Origin: an uncultured Bacteroidota bacterium
Lineage (GTDB): Bacteria > Bacteroidota > Bacteroidia > Chitinophagales > Chitinophagaceae
Reading direction: 5' to 3'
Assembly: GCA_903887005.1 (NCBI GenBank)
Contig: CAISOH010000351.1
Span: 1 to 64,000, forward strand
DNA length: 64,000 nucleotides
Under the pieces are notes generated by a model. The model was not told the origin of the DNA. It did no database searches and saw only the letters and a program-made list of their open reading frames with translations. Of this stretch, positions 14,245 to 22,810 are shown one piece after another (the first letter of the stretch is position 1; each line of letters begins with the position of its first letter). The position numbers and the translations under genes are program-made.

Positions 14245-16380
14245 ATGCCTACCACAATTAAAATACAGGGTATTGATTGCCCTACTCCCGATATACCAGC
14301 CCGCGTAGAAGGATATAAGAAGGTCGTAAAAGAGCAGTATTTCAGACGGCAGGAAATGCCATCGTACATGAATGATGTACGCTTTGATACGCGCAATAAC
14401 CCAATATGGACACCGCAGCAGGAGAGTTTTATTTTACAGGAACTTGATAAGTGCAGGGAAGGCGTGTGGGTAATGATTAAAGGCGTGGCCACCTGGTTGC
14501 CAGGGGTGTATTATTATTGGCTTACCTACTGGACACTGGAGGATGGCACCAGGCCGGAGTACAGAGAGTGCGACAGGTTATTTTTCATCTTCTTTATTTC
14601 ATGCTACAAAATACCGTTGATTGCGGGCATAATAAGGGGTAAAGCAAGGCGTGAAGGTGCAACCTCACATGGGTTCTGCATAGAACTTTGGATAGCTACC
14701 AATGCTGCAGGATGGGGAGGTAACAAGAGTATTGGCAATATTTCAAAGACGGGTGAGGATATTGATAGCCTGTTTGAAAATTCGTTGGTGTATGCGTATA
14801 AAGCTTTGCCGTTGTTCCTTCGCCCAAGGCAATCGGGCGGCACCGACCCTAAGAATGGATTGAATTTTAAAGAGGAGGGCAGCAAGAAACAGGACCAGAC
14901 CAGAGTAGACACCAGCAGACAGGGGTTGAACTCCGTAATCACAAAAAGAGACACCACGCTCAATGCTTATGACTCTGGCCGGTGGAGCTTTCTTTTGATT
15001 GATGAAACAGGAAAATGGTTAAGAGTAAATTTTGGTAAGTATTGGCGTATAGTAAAAGATACACTGGTAAAGGGAGCGCAGCGTGTGGGGTTTGCTTACA
15101 TGCCATCCACTGTTAACCCGCCTAAGCAGGGAGGAGCAGCGTTTAAAAGGATTTGGGATGCGGCAGATCAGTACAGCTATCCGTTAAACCGGTTGCCTCA
15201 GCAGTTGGTAAGGTTTTTTAAACCTGCTTATGACGGGCTGGCCGGGTTTATTGATAAATATGGGGATAGCGTAATTGACCCGCCGGATGCAGAAACCCTG
15301 GCCTTTTTGATACAGAAAAACCAGTTGAACCCGAATGCAGAAGAAAGGGTGCCCGATGAATATTTATGTTTAGGGGCAAAAAAATATCTTGAACAGCAGC
15401 TTGAAAAATTAACGGACGAGGATGATAAAGCCGAGGAAAAAAGAAAATATCCAACCAGGGAGCAGGATATGTTTGACTTCGGCGATAGTATCAGCCCATT
15501 TAACCTGGAAAAAATAAAAAGCCAGATTGATGTGCTTAAGAAAATGGAGAGGGATAAAACCAACCCATTAAGGAGAGGCCGGTTTTTGCCCATGGAGTAC
15601 ACGGCCAGCGGTGAAAAGAAATTCAACGTGCAGTTTGTAGATGATACACATGGAGAGTGGCTGATAAAAGAATTTCCTGAGCAGGCTAACCAGTTTAGGA
15701 TAGACGACAGAGGCCGTGTGTGGCCCATGAACAGCCACAATTTCTCAGGAGGAGCAGATACCTTTCGGTTTGATAAAACGAAAGAATTAGGCTCTAAGGG
15801 CGTTATTTTAATAGGAAGCAAACTTGACCCCAGTAAAGATGCTGCGGAGGAAGGAGGAGCACCGGCAGCGCTGTTTGTGGGCAGGCCCAGGCTAACGGAG
15901 TTGTTTTGGAAAGAAATGCTGCTTGCTTCGCTTTATTTTGGATGCAGCATTACGGTGGAAAGGGATGCAACGCAGGAGTATATAAAATACTTCAACAACA
16001 CCATGCCAAACCTTTTAAATGCCAACTGCTTACCAATGTTAGGGAAAAAGCCAGATACGGCAGTGGACCCCAACAGGAAGCTAAGGGAGAGCGATAAGGC
16101 CGTGGAGTACGGAGTAAGCTCAGCGGATAGTTTTGTGTTTGCAAAGCAGATTGAGCTGGCTCAGGTGTATATTGAAAACTACTGGTGGAAAATAATGTTT
16201 ATCTCAATATTGGAGGATTTGGAACGATTTGACCCGTCAGACAGGACAACGAGCGATATAAGCATAGCCTTTATGATGTGGCTGTTAAATTACATGGGAG
16301 ACTTCCGGCAGAGAACTAAAGAACGCCGGAAGTTTGATATTGTGAGGTCGTACGAGGTTGTTAAGAGCGCCTGGAATTAA
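14245..16380 (+). CDS. terL: Terminase large subunit
   Basis: This 711-residue packaging motor supplies ATPase and nuclease activity at the portal. The start is the ATG of MPTTIKIQG; the frame extends two codons further only through a TTG that lies in the terminator. In the ATPase half the adenine/Walker A region is a variant (RGKARREGATSHG, about residues 131-143) and Walker B is clear (WSFLLIDETGKW, acidic pair near 253-254). The C-terminal half (residues about 480-640) holds the RNase-H-like nuclease, with aspartates in VILIGSKLDPSKDAAE and an HNFSGGADTFRF block. The last 20 bp overlap the converging methyltransferase gene. Confidence 0.85.
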   Translation: MPTTIKIQGIDCPTPDIPARVEGYKKVVKEQYFRRQEMPSYMNDVRFDTRNNPIWTPQQESFILQELDKCREGVWVMIKGVATWLPGVYYYWLTYWTLEDGTRPEYRECDRLFFIFFISCYKIPLIAGIIRGKARREGATSHGFCIELWIATNAAGWGGNKSIGNISKTGEDIDSLFENSLVYAYKALPLFLRPRQSGGTDPKNGLNFKEEGSKKQDQTRVDTSRQGLNSVITKRDTTLNAYDSGRWSFLLIDETGKWLRVNFGKYWRIVKDTLVKGAQRVGFAYMPSTVNPPKQGGAAFKRIWDAADQYSYPLNRLPQQLVRFFKPAYDGLAGFIDKYGDSVIDPPDAETLAFLIQKNQLNPNAEERVPDEYLCLGAKKYLEQQLEKLTDEDDKAEEKRKYPTREQDMFDFGDSISPFNLEKIKSQIDVLKKMERDKTNPLRRGRFLPMEYTASGEKKFNVQFVDDTHGEWLIKEFPEQANQFRIDDRGRVWPMNSHNFSGGADTFRFDKTKELGSKGVILIGSKLDPSKDAAEEGGAPAALFVGRPRLTELFWKEMLLASLYFGCSITVERDATQEYIKYFNNTMPNLLNANCLPMLGKKPDTAVDPNRKLRESDKAVEYGVSSADSFVFAKQIELAQVYIENYWWKIMFISILEDLERFDPSDRTTSDISIAFMMWLLNYMGDFRQRTKERRKFDIVRSYEVVKSAWN

Positions 16381-17419
16381 TATGTTGTAAAATATGAACT
16401 ACCATATCAACAGTCCAAGAATTACCAAGTGCGTGATAAGCCCTTGAATCACTTATAATGCCTTTAAACCAATTATCAGGAAATGTTTGTAACCTGCAAC
16501 ATTCGTTAACGGTTAGTTTTCGTATGGTGTAACTGTCTGAAATAAGGCTGTCTTTTGATACGCTGGTTAAGCAGTTTGATTTTTGGCCGCCAAATTCTAT
16601 TTGTTGCGTAGTTGGTATATCAGGGTTGTTATCGTCTCGCTTGCCGTTGTTTAGTTTGCGGCCTACTTGACGGACGGCCTGCGCAATTTTATACACCTGC
16701 CCGCTCATTTGGCTAACCAGCGCAGGGCTTTTAGCTTCTTCTGAATAGATACGGTTTTGGATTGATGGCTGCGTGCCAGCGCACTCTTTTGAGGGGTTTA
16801 GTTGAATAACCATGTATTTTTTTTGAGACTGCTTATGATTAATGCTATATCCAGCTTTGCCATATTCGGCATCTATACATGGCGACTTTTCAACACTGGC
16901 AATCCCATGCTCCAAAATATCTTTCAACATAATACCCCTGTCTTTTGGTATAGAGTTAACAGGTATGTTAGTCCAATATAGCCGCTCACGATTTTGCGCA
17001 CTCACTAATGCGCTGTTAAAACGCAAGGGTTTACGCCCTACTAAATTAGTAATTACCTGCTCATGCTCTTTTTTCATACGCACGTTTTCCAGCAGCCACC
17101 ATGTAGGCCGCGTTTCGTGCAGTAGGCGCACAAACTCAAAAAACAACTTACTACGCGGGTCTTCAAATGCAAGTTGCTTACCCGCAAAGCTAAAACCCTG
17201 GCAAGGACTACCGGCCAATAGAATATCAATTTTAGGTAGGGCATTAGCTTTTACCTGGCAAACATCACCCAACTGTATAGTATCGGGAAAATGGTGCTGC
17301 GTGACTTTTATAGCGTATTTATCTATCTCACTGGCATAGTATTGGCTTACTGATATTCCAGCCCGCTGCAAAGCTAATTGCCCTGCACTTATGCCATCAA
17401 ACAGGCTTAGAACGTTCAT
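16361..17419 (-). CDS. DNA cytosine-5 methyltransferase
   Basis: This 352-residue enzyme carries the ordered m5C motifs: I (LFDGISAGQLALQ, residues 6-18), IV with the catalytic cysteine (SPCQGFSFAGKQL, C73), VI (ENVR, 111-114), VIII (QNRERLYW, about 141-148), IX (RKLTVNECCRLQTFP) and X (ALGNSWTVDMVV). The variable target-recognition region between VIII and IX is about 140 residues long. It methylates DNA, most likely to protect phage DNA from host restriction. No cognate endonuclease is beside it. It is leftward, overlaps the terminase 3' end by 20 bp and overlaps the upstream wHTH-like gene by 23 bp. Confidence 0.92.
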   Translation of the reverse strand: MNVLSLFDGISAGQLALQRAGISVSQYYASEIDKYAIKVTQHHFPDTIQLGDVCQVKANALPKIDILLAGSPCQGFSFAGKQLAFEDPRSKLFFEFVRLLHETRPTWWLLENVRMKKEHEQVITNLVGRKPLRFNSALVSAQNRERLYWTNIPVNSIPKDRGIMLKDILEHGIASVEKSPCIDAEYGKAGYSINHKQSQKKYMVIQLNPSKECAGTQPSIQNRIYSEEAKSPALVSQMSGQVYKIAQAVRQVGRKLNNGKRDDNNPDIPTTQQIEFGGQKSNCLTSVSKDSLISDSYTIRKLTVNECCRLQTFPDNWFKGIISDSRAYHALGNSWTVDMVVHILQHINSRRS

Positions 17420-17840
17420 AAAGAGTTTTATTTAAAACAGTTTTCAAATGACTGGCCGTAACTTTTGATAGTTTTTCGAGGAACAATTTACCTGCGGGCA
17501 TAATAAACCAGGTTGTATTTTCCTCCCTTACCATTTTTCTTACAAAGCCTGCGCGTTGCAGCCGAAGCATTTTATGCCAGTCTTTTTCTTTAAAAGGAAT
17601 ATCTTGAAGATCAGCGTATTGAAGGGTGAATAAGTCTTCGATACGCAGGTTGTATTTATTTTTGATTTCATCGAGAGCCCGGCCAAAAGATAGCAGAATA
17701 TGAACGATATTTTTTCTATCGCGCAATAGAGCATGCAGGTGAAAAATCTGCTGATTTCTTTTTTCTACCAGTTTTTGAAGATTTTGCACCTGTTTTTTTC
17801 TGCGTAGGTATAGCTGGTTATCAAGAAGTTTTTTACTCAT
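17397..17840 (-). CDS. Coiled-coil plus winged-helix-like protein
   Basis: The start is set at the ATG of MSKKLLDNQLYLRRKK (17838-17840), 147 residues. A start 26 codons upstream adds an unlikely leader. Residues 1-50 are basic and helical. Residues 60-140 look like a winged helix (RIEDLFTLQYADLQDIPF, then KDWHKMLRLQRAGFVRKMVREENTTWFIMP, a helix and wing with the usual beta hairpin). It shares its transcript with the methyltransferase and may control it. Inference from fold pattern and context only. Confidence 0.5.
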   Translation of the reverse strand: MSKKLLDNQLYLRRKKQVQNLQKLVEKRNQQIFHLHALLRDRKNIVHILLSFGRALDEIKNKYNLRIEDLFTLQYADLQDIPFKEKDWHKMLRLQRAGFVRKMVREENTTWFIMPAGKLFLEKLSKVTASHLKTVLNKTLYERSKPV

Positions 17841-18315
17841 TTTAAATAATATTTTTAATAAAAAGTCCTTTATCGCCCATCCCTTGGGCAACTGGAATAC
17901 TGCACTCAACCGATGCAATAAACTAAGCCTAAGTAAGTACCCCCATATCGCAAGGGCAGCATAGCGTTGTTGAGATGGGCACCAGGTTATGAGTTAGCAT
18001 AGTGCCTGGATTTGGTTATTACGCTTTCTGTATAGCATGTGAATTGCCTTTCAATTAACATACTTTCTTACAAAGACCCTTAAATCTTTTATTCGCTAAT
18101 TAATTTTGGTTGAAATCAGCATGGGTTAAAACAGTCTTAAAACCATGCAAAATTGGGATTGGGCATAAAAAAACCCGAAGGGTAGCTGTAACCTCCGGGC
18201 GGTGAGTGGGCGGCTTTAGATAGGCAACCCAATTCAAACCCGACTTCGTAACAGCTACTTTACCAAATCGCATTTGCATGCCAAAAATAGAAAAACATTC
18301 ACCAAACTACCAAAA
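17841..18315 (-). other. Structured non-coding gap with a terminator-like hairpin
   Basis: I see no gene in these 475 bp. On the minus strand, after the stop of 18316-18591, there is a terminator-like hairpin (18173-18183; ACCC-UUC-GGGU followed by seven U). Its 5' part overlaps a second possible helix, GTAGCTGT (18182-18189) with ACAGCTAC (18251-18258). Further on are CCCAT/ATGGG and GGCAC/GTGCC inverted repeats around 17940-18030. The right part presumably also contains the promoter of the 17840 gene, but no good -7 box is seen. Confidence 0.4.
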
Positions 18316-18591
18316 CTATTTTATCCGATCATGCAAAAAATTTGAAACAGCAGGCATATTTTCTTCATTTATGCCTATTAAATATTCATCCGCAGCAGCA
18401 AACAATTCTTCTTCATTTTTTGCCTCAAAAGAATGCCTGCCTCCATTCACAAATAGTATTTCCATACAAATTCGCATATCATCATTTAGTAAACCCATTC
18501 CTGCATGAAGCCATGAAGTAAAAACCTGTTCATGATAGCATTTGCTGTAAATAATATGTCTACCAAAAGGCATAGTTTTAAAATAAATCAT
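18316..18591 (-). CDS. Hypothetical protein
   Basis: This 91-residue protein starts MIYFKTMPFGRHIIY. It is 10 bp downstream of the glycosyltransferase gene and on the same strand, so it is probably coupled to it. The composition is ordinary, with cysteine residues at two places. No family is recognised. Confidence 0.5.
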   Translation of the reverse strand: MIYFKTMPFGRHIIYSKCYHEQVFTSWLHAGMGLLNDDMRICMEILFVNGGRHSFEAKNEEELFAAADEYLIGINEENMPAVSNFLHDRIK

Positions 18592-18601
18592 TTTGTATTT
18601 T

Positions 18602-19426
18602 TTATTTGTTAAAAAGAGTTTTTACCCAATATTCCATTCCAACCTGGTTAAGTGCATCGTTGCCATTTGGGCCTATTGGGATGCAGTTTGGGGCACCAGC
18701 GCAGATTTCTACGATACGGGGCACTTTGAGAGCTTCTGCGATGTTCCATGCGCTGCTCTGTGAACCAACAAATACCTTGCAGGTAGAAATAGCCTGGGCA
18801 AGTTCAAGAAAGTTGGACAAAAAAAGGCGCGGGATGTTTAATTTCCATTCTTCACAAAACTTACTGTGTTCCCGCTCCGTACCGGTAAAAATCACATTGT
18901 CGCCATACTCTTTCAAAAAAAAGTAGGACATGCGAGGGTTTTTCCATCGTTCTGTACGGTTGATTAAAATTTTGCCTGTCATTGTTTTTGAAATACCTAT
19001 CGGTATGGAAGGGAGGCGCAGCCACGGCACGGAAAGATCGCAAGCAAGGTTTGGGAAAATATAAAAAGCCCATCGCTGTATTTGCCCATAAGGCTTGTTG
19101 CAGCGGCCTTGTATAAGCAACTGATCAAAATCTGCATCCACTGGTTCTCCCTGCCAAATACGAAAGTCTTCAACATATTCCTGGGCCTGCAGCAGTGGCC
19201 GCACCATGTTAAATAGTTCTTCGTTCATTAAAACTGGCACCCCGTCTTTAAGGGTTGTGTAGATGGCGTTGTCATAGTAATGGCTCTCAGCATTCAATTG
19301 CTGGTAGATTAAAACCTTTTCGCCAGTCTCCTCAAACCGGTGCTTGAAGCCAGGGAGCGAAGCGATTAAATCGCCCGCAGCCATAGAATGACGAACTTTT
19401 AAAAAAAAACCTTCTTTACTTTCCAT
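18602..19426 (-). CDS. Glycosyltransferase family 9-like protein (GT-B)
   Basis: This 274-residue protein has the N-terminal pattern of heptosyltransferase-like proteins (SMAAGDLIASLPGF, compare the GDxxxxxP motif) and the C-terminal nucleotide-sugar site (CKVFVGSQSSAWNIAEALKVPRIVEIC), where the conserved serine and glutamate or asparagine stand before a helix. GT9 enzymes move sugars from nucleotide donors to lipopolysaccharide. Free-standing copies are common in phages, with unproven targets. It may modify virion, DNA or host surface. It is leftward, apart from its rightward relatives at 20790-23574. Confidence 0.7.
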   Translation of the reverse strand: MESKEGFFLKVRHSMAAGDLIASLPGFKHRFEETGEKVLIYQQLNAESHYYDNAIYTTLKDGVPVLMNEELFNMVRPLLQAQEYVEDFRIWQGEPVDADFDQLLIQGRCNKPYGQIQRWAFYIFPNLACDLSVPWLRLPSIPIGISKTMTGKILINRTERWKNPRMSYFFLKEYGDNVIFTGTEREHSKFCEEWKLNIPRLFLSNFLELAQAISTCKVFVGSQSSAWNIAEALKVPRIVEICAGAPNCIPIGPNGNDALNQVGMEYWVKTLFNK

Positions 19427-19433
19427 TTGTGTT

Positions 19434-19441
19434 TATATTTG
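19434..19441 (+). promoter_or_regulatory. Bacteroidota -7 box
   Basis: TATATTTG, matching TAnnTTTG, 19 bp before the ATG at 19461. No TTTG at the right distance upstream, so strength is uncertain. Confidence 0.45.
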
Positions 19442-19460
19442 AGTATTAAAATTAAGACAC

Positions 19461-19682
19461 ATGGCACAGAGTTTTAACGCATCGGTTTATGAATTGAATG
19501 GTAACCCAATGAACGGGCAGCCTCATAACTGGGCATTTGGTTCTGGACAGGTTACGACCGTGCGCCCTTATATGGGACCAAACTATCCGTATTTGTGTTA
19601 TTCGCAAATTACAACAAGCGATGGCGAAGTATACGGATGTTCTGAACTGGTTAGCACGATTATTACAAGAATGAACACGTAA
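19461..19682 (+). CDS. Small hypothetical protein
   Basis: This 73-residue protein begins MAQSFNASVYELNGNPM and is rich in G, N, Y and S, like a small beta-stranded structural protein. It has its own promoter box and its own terminator, so it is a single-gene unit, often a sign of high expression. Function unknown. Confidence 0.6.
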   Translation: MAQSFNASVYELNGNPMNGQPHNWAFGSGQVTTVRPYMGPNYPYLCYSQITTSDGEVYGCSELVSTIITRMNT

Positions 19683-19704
19683 GCTTTCCCCCCATCTTTA
19701 TACA

Positions 19705-19730
19705 AGCCGGGCTAACCCCCGGCTATTTTT
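19705..19730. terminator. Terminator between converging genes
   Basis: A 7-bp stem (AGCCGGG 19705-19711 with 19718-19724) with T-tract on the plus side. It also covers the end of the leftward gene. Confidence 0.85.
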
Positions 19731-20127
19731 GTTTGATACCGTTCCTCTCAATAAGCGGAATACCGGCATTTTGAATATCAGCCAGCTTGCTTTCGTCAAC
19801 CTTTAAATAGTCCACCCTGAGCTTGTAAAGAGCAGCATTAAGCTTTTCTGATTTCTCAGTAAGCTTCATCCATTTGTCGAAATCTTTATCGTTGCTAAGG
19901 TCCAGGCCCTTGATAATTTTGGCCAGTTCATTAGCTTTTTCATTTTGGGAAAAATAAAGGGCATACATCCCATCTTGGGATAAATTCTCTATAATGGAAT
20001 TTTTGTTTATCAATTCCAAATTTAGGAAACCAATACGCTCTTGGTCGGTGATGCAGTCTTCGTAAGTTTTAATTACCCTTTCCTCCTGGGGTGGCTGCTC
20101 AATGATTGTTTCTTTCTTTTTTGCCAT
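19723..20127 (-). CDS. Hypothetical helical charged protein
   Basis: This 134-residue protein is almost all helix and charged (MAKKKETIIEQPPQEER at the N-terminus; coiled segments EKANELAKIIKGLDL and LTEKSEKLNAALYKLR). It lies alone between a terminator and a divergent promoter region. Function unknown. Confidence 0.5.
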   Translation of the reverse strand: MAKKKETIIEQPPQEERVIKTYEDCITDQERIGFLNLELINKNSIIENLSQDGMYALYFSQNEKANELAKIIKGLDLSNDKDFDKWMKLTEKSEKLNAALYKLRVDYLKVDESKLADIQNAGIPLIERNGIKQK

Positions 20128-20171
20128 ACCTCAAAAATAAAATATAAATTTTTACATAATGTAATTTTTTA

Positions 20172-20179
20172 TAAGTTTG
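20172..20179 (+). promoter_or_regulatory. Bacteroidota -7 box of the sugar-transfer unit
   Basis: TAAGTTTG, matching TAnnTTTG, 17 bp before the ATG at 20197. The upstream T-rich sequence lacks a clean TTTG. Confidence 0.45.
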
Positions 20180-20196
20180 CTGTAGAAATAGCAAAA

Positions 20197-20409
20197 ATGG
20201 AATCACATCTAACCAGTAGCGCTTTAATATTTCTTTACAATGACGATGAGTTGCAAAAGGAGATACTGCCTTTTGTTGGTTTAAAAATAAATGGCATAAA
20301 GCCAGCGATTACTCGTTCATCAAATGCTTTAACTACATATAAAGCTGTTTTGATTATTTCAAAAAAGATGGGCGTAAAGCCCGAGGAAATACTGGAGGAG
20401 TTGCCATGA
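20197..20409 (+). CDS. Small hypothetical protein
   Basis: The start at the ATG 20197-20199 (MESHLTSSALIFLYND) gives 70 residues. A frame upstream exists but runs through the divergent promoter region. The C-terminus (ISKKMGVKPEEILEELP) is helical. It is the first gene of the rightward unit and overlaps the next by 4 bp (ATGA). Confidence 0.5.
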   Translation: MESHLTSSALIFLYNDDELQKEILPFVGLKINGIKPAITRSSNALTTYKAVLIISKKMGVKPEEILEELP

Positions 20410-20591
20410 CGATGGTTGTAACTGGCTGCAAAGATTGCCCTTTTTTATTTAAAGAAATATCTTGCAAACACAAGGGAAGTCCTCGTTTTATAATAAAAAA
20501 GATAATTACTCAAAACGAAGTAGCTTTTATCACGCCCGACTGGTGCCCGCTGAAAAAAGAAAGCATCACTATTGAAATGGAAAAGAAATGA
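20406..20591 (+). CDS. Small cysteine-rich protein
   Basis: This 61-residue protein has a CKDCPF motif near residue 8, a C-K-H near residue 20 and DWCPL near residue 45. It is similar to small phage zinc-binding proteins. Start and end overlap neighbours (ATGA at both ends), showing tight translational coupling. Function unknown. Confidence 0.6.
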   Translation: MTMVVTGCKDCPFLFKEISCKHKGSPRFIIKKIITQNEVAFITPDWCPLKKESITIEMEKK

Positions 20592-20797
20592 CTGAATTAG
20601 AATTTATAGAAACGCTGCATTTGGCTTATCCATCCGAGCCAATTGAAATATCTTTTGACACTAAAGAAAAGCTATGGGTAGTTTGTTTTAATAAACAAAA
20701 CATAAAAGCCGTTACATTAGTTGGTTGTATTTACATGATAAAATCTTTGATGGCAAACTATTTTTTGCAAGAACAGATAATAAAGAATAATGCCTAA
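20588..20797 (+). CDS. Small hypothetical protein
   Basis: This 69-residue protein starts with ATG overlapping the previous stop and ends 8 bp inside the glycosyltransferase gene. Beta strands are suggested by IEISFDTKEKLWVVCF. The coupling to its neighbours is the main support. No family recognised. Confidence 0.55.
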   Translation: MTELEFIETLHLAYPSEPIEISFDTKEKLWVVCFNKQNIKAVTLVGCIYMIKSLMANYFLQEQIIKNNA

Positions 20798-22223
20798 AGA
20801 ACTCCCAAATATTACGATGGTTTGCGTGGACACTAAAAACCATGCGCAGGCATTAAAAGCCATAAGAAAAAGCCTGGAGCAGATTACTCCGGCCAAAACC
20901 ATATTTTTTACGGATGTCGATTTGGAGATTGAAGGGGTTGAAGTGGTTAAGATTGCCCCGCTTGCCAGCAAGGAGGAGTATTCTCGTTTTATTGTAAAAA
21001 GCCTATACAATTATTTAATCCTTGCCAATGAAGATTTTGAAGAAGAAGGGCATGTGCTTATAATTCAACACGATGGGTACGTTTTAGATGGTAGCCAATG
21101 GGATGATAAGTTTTTGGACTACGATTATATTGGGGCACCGTGGCTATACGTAGACGGGAATAATGTTGGTAATGGTGGATTTTCCCTGCGCAGCATGATG
21201 TTGATGGGAAATTTATCTTCTGATAGCAAAATTGAAATTACCCACCCCGAAGATGAAATAATTTGCAGGCTTTATAGGGCTTATTTGGAAAGATTTGGCG
21301 TTTTATTTGCGCCCGAAGAACTTGCTCATAAATTTTCCTTTGAATTAAACGAACCAATGCAGCCCACATTTGGGTTTCATGGGAACTTTCACCCGCCTTA
21401 TAAGCCCTTGGCCATAGTGCGCAGGATGGGAGCAATGGGGGATGTAATAATGACAGAACCCCTGTTAGAAACGCTTTATAATGACGGGTACAGGGTTGTT
21501 TTGGACACGCCCGAACATTTTTACAAGCTATTTGAGTTTCACCGGTTTCCCGTGGAGCATGTAAATAAAGTACGTAAGAACTTGTTTTTTGCTCCTGATG
21601 TAAAGATTATAGACTTGGATATGGTTTATGAAAATAAACCGCAGCAACCAGCCCTGCAATCCTATTATGAGGCAGCAGGCATTACGGATGGTGATTTAAG
21701 AAACAGCCGGTTAACAGGGTATTCAGACCAGCATACAAAGATGTTTAAAAAGTATGCAGTAGTGCATATTGACGATACGGACATGCCGTGGAGAAATGTT
21801 GGGGTAAACCAGGCAGAGTGGGAAAAGGTATGGATGTATTTATCCCAACAGGGTTATTTTGTGGTACAGGTGGGCAAGGGCAGCGGCAAAACATGCGGGG
21901 TTAAAATGAATACGCAATCAGAAGGTTTATTGAACTTTTTGATTTCGGGTGCAGACCTCTTTATTGGGGTGGGCAGTGCCCCACTGCATATTGCCGTTGC
22001 CCTAAATGTCAAAAGTGTTGGATTTTTTGGTAGCGTTAATCCTGAACTGCGGTATTACGATTTCGGGCGGTTACAGGTATTGCAGGGGGAGTGCCCACGG
22101 CAAAACTGCTACCATGAAAAGGTGGGCGTAAGAGGACAGGAGTGCTCGATGGGCGATGTAATACCCCGATGCACACAGCATACGGCAGAACAAATTATTG
22201 AAGCAATAAACGAGTTGATATGA
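20790..22223 (+). CDS. DUF5672-glycosyltransferase family 9 fusion protein
   Basis: This 477-residue protein joins two sugar-transfer domains. Residues about 5-200 match DUF5672, a GT-A-like domain: LIIQHDGYVL, then FLDYDYIGAPW and VGNGGFSLRSMMLM. Residues about 205-470 are a GT9/heptosyltransferase-like GT-B domain: RRMGAMGDVIMTEPLLETL (GDxxxxxP) at the N-side, and ADLFIGVGSAPLHIAVAL with VKSVGFFGSVNPE at the donor site. The fusion suggests two successive transfers onto one acceptor. It overlaps the methyltransferase gene by 4 bp. The acceptor is not known. Confidence 0.8.
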   Translation: MPKELPNITMVCVDTKNHAQALKAIRKSLEQITPAKTIFFTDVDLEIEGVEVVKIAPLASKEEYSRFIVKSLYNYLILANEDFEEEGHVLIIQHDGYVLDGSQWDDKFLDYDYIGAPWLYVDGNNVGNGGFSLRSMMLMGNLSSDSKIEITHPEDEIICRLYRAYLERFGVLFAPEELAHKFSFELNEPMQPTFGFHGNFHPPYKPLAIVRRMGAMGDVIMTEPLLETLYNDGYRVVLDTPEHFYKLFEFHRFPVEHVNKVRKNLFFAPDVKIIDLDMVYENKPQQPALQSYYEAAGITDGDLRNSRLTGYSDQHTKMFKKYAVVHIDDTDMPWRNVGVNQAEWEKVWMYLSQQGYFVVQVGKGSGKTCGVKMNTQSEGLLNFLISGADLFIGVGSAPLHIAVALNVKSVGFFGSVNPELRYYDFGRLQVLQGECPRQNCYHEKVGVRGQECSMGDVIPRCTQHTAEQIIEAINELI

Positions 22224-22810
22224 CAATTACCTTCCCCGATGTACATGGGTGCGATGAAGTTTACATGGATTGCCTTGAATTGCTGACCGGTACAAATCGC
22301 AAGTCTATGATAGACCTGGGGTGCAATTTAGCCCCTCACACACGAAAACTTGGCTTTAAGGAAAAGCTTTATGTGGATGTTCTTTACAGGGATATTCAGG
22401 AGGAGCAACCATATTTCTTGCAGGCTGATATTTTAAATATGCCAAAAGAAATAGCAGTGGAAAGGGATGCGAGTTTTTGCTTGGACTGCATAGAGCATAT
22501 CTCAAAATCCGCAGGATGGGATTTGCTTTACTGGATGCGAATATTTTCTAAAAGGCAAATATTATTCACTCCGTTAGACGAGTGGATGATGACAACTGAC
22601 GACAATAAAGACCCCGAAGCTCACAGGAGTTTATGGCGGCCGGAGGAGTTACCGGATTATTGGTTTAAAATTGTTTTTCCAGTGTATCATCCTACTTTAA
22701 ACATAGGAGCCCATTTTTTTGCCGGTGGGATTTCATTGCAAGAGCAGGAGCAAATAGCAACAATTTTATCTAAAAAAGGTTGGGCAACTAATAGGGAGGT
22801 TAAGCCATGA
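22220..22810 (+). CDS. SAM-dependent methyltransferase (class I)
   Basis: This 196-residue protein has the SAM-binding motif I (SMIDLGCNLAPHTRKL, near residue 30), an acidic site after strand 2, FLQADILNMP as motif post-II/III, and FCLDCIEHISKS as motif IV, all in class I order. It lacks the long recognition domains of DNA methylases, so a small-molecule or sugar acceptor is likelier. It is coupled by ATGA overlaps to the two glycosyltransferase genes on both sides, which supports methylation of a transferred sugar. Inference. Confidence 0.75.
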   Translation: MTITFPDVHGCDEVYMDCLELLTGTNRKSMIDLGCNLAPHTRKLGFKEKLYVDVLYRDIQEEQPYFLQADILNMPKEIAVERDASFCLDCIEHISKSAGWDLLYWMRIFSKRQILFTPLDEWMMTTDDNKDPEAHRSLWRPEELPDYWFKIVFPVYHPTLNIGAHFFAGGISLQEQEQIATILSKKGWATNREVKP

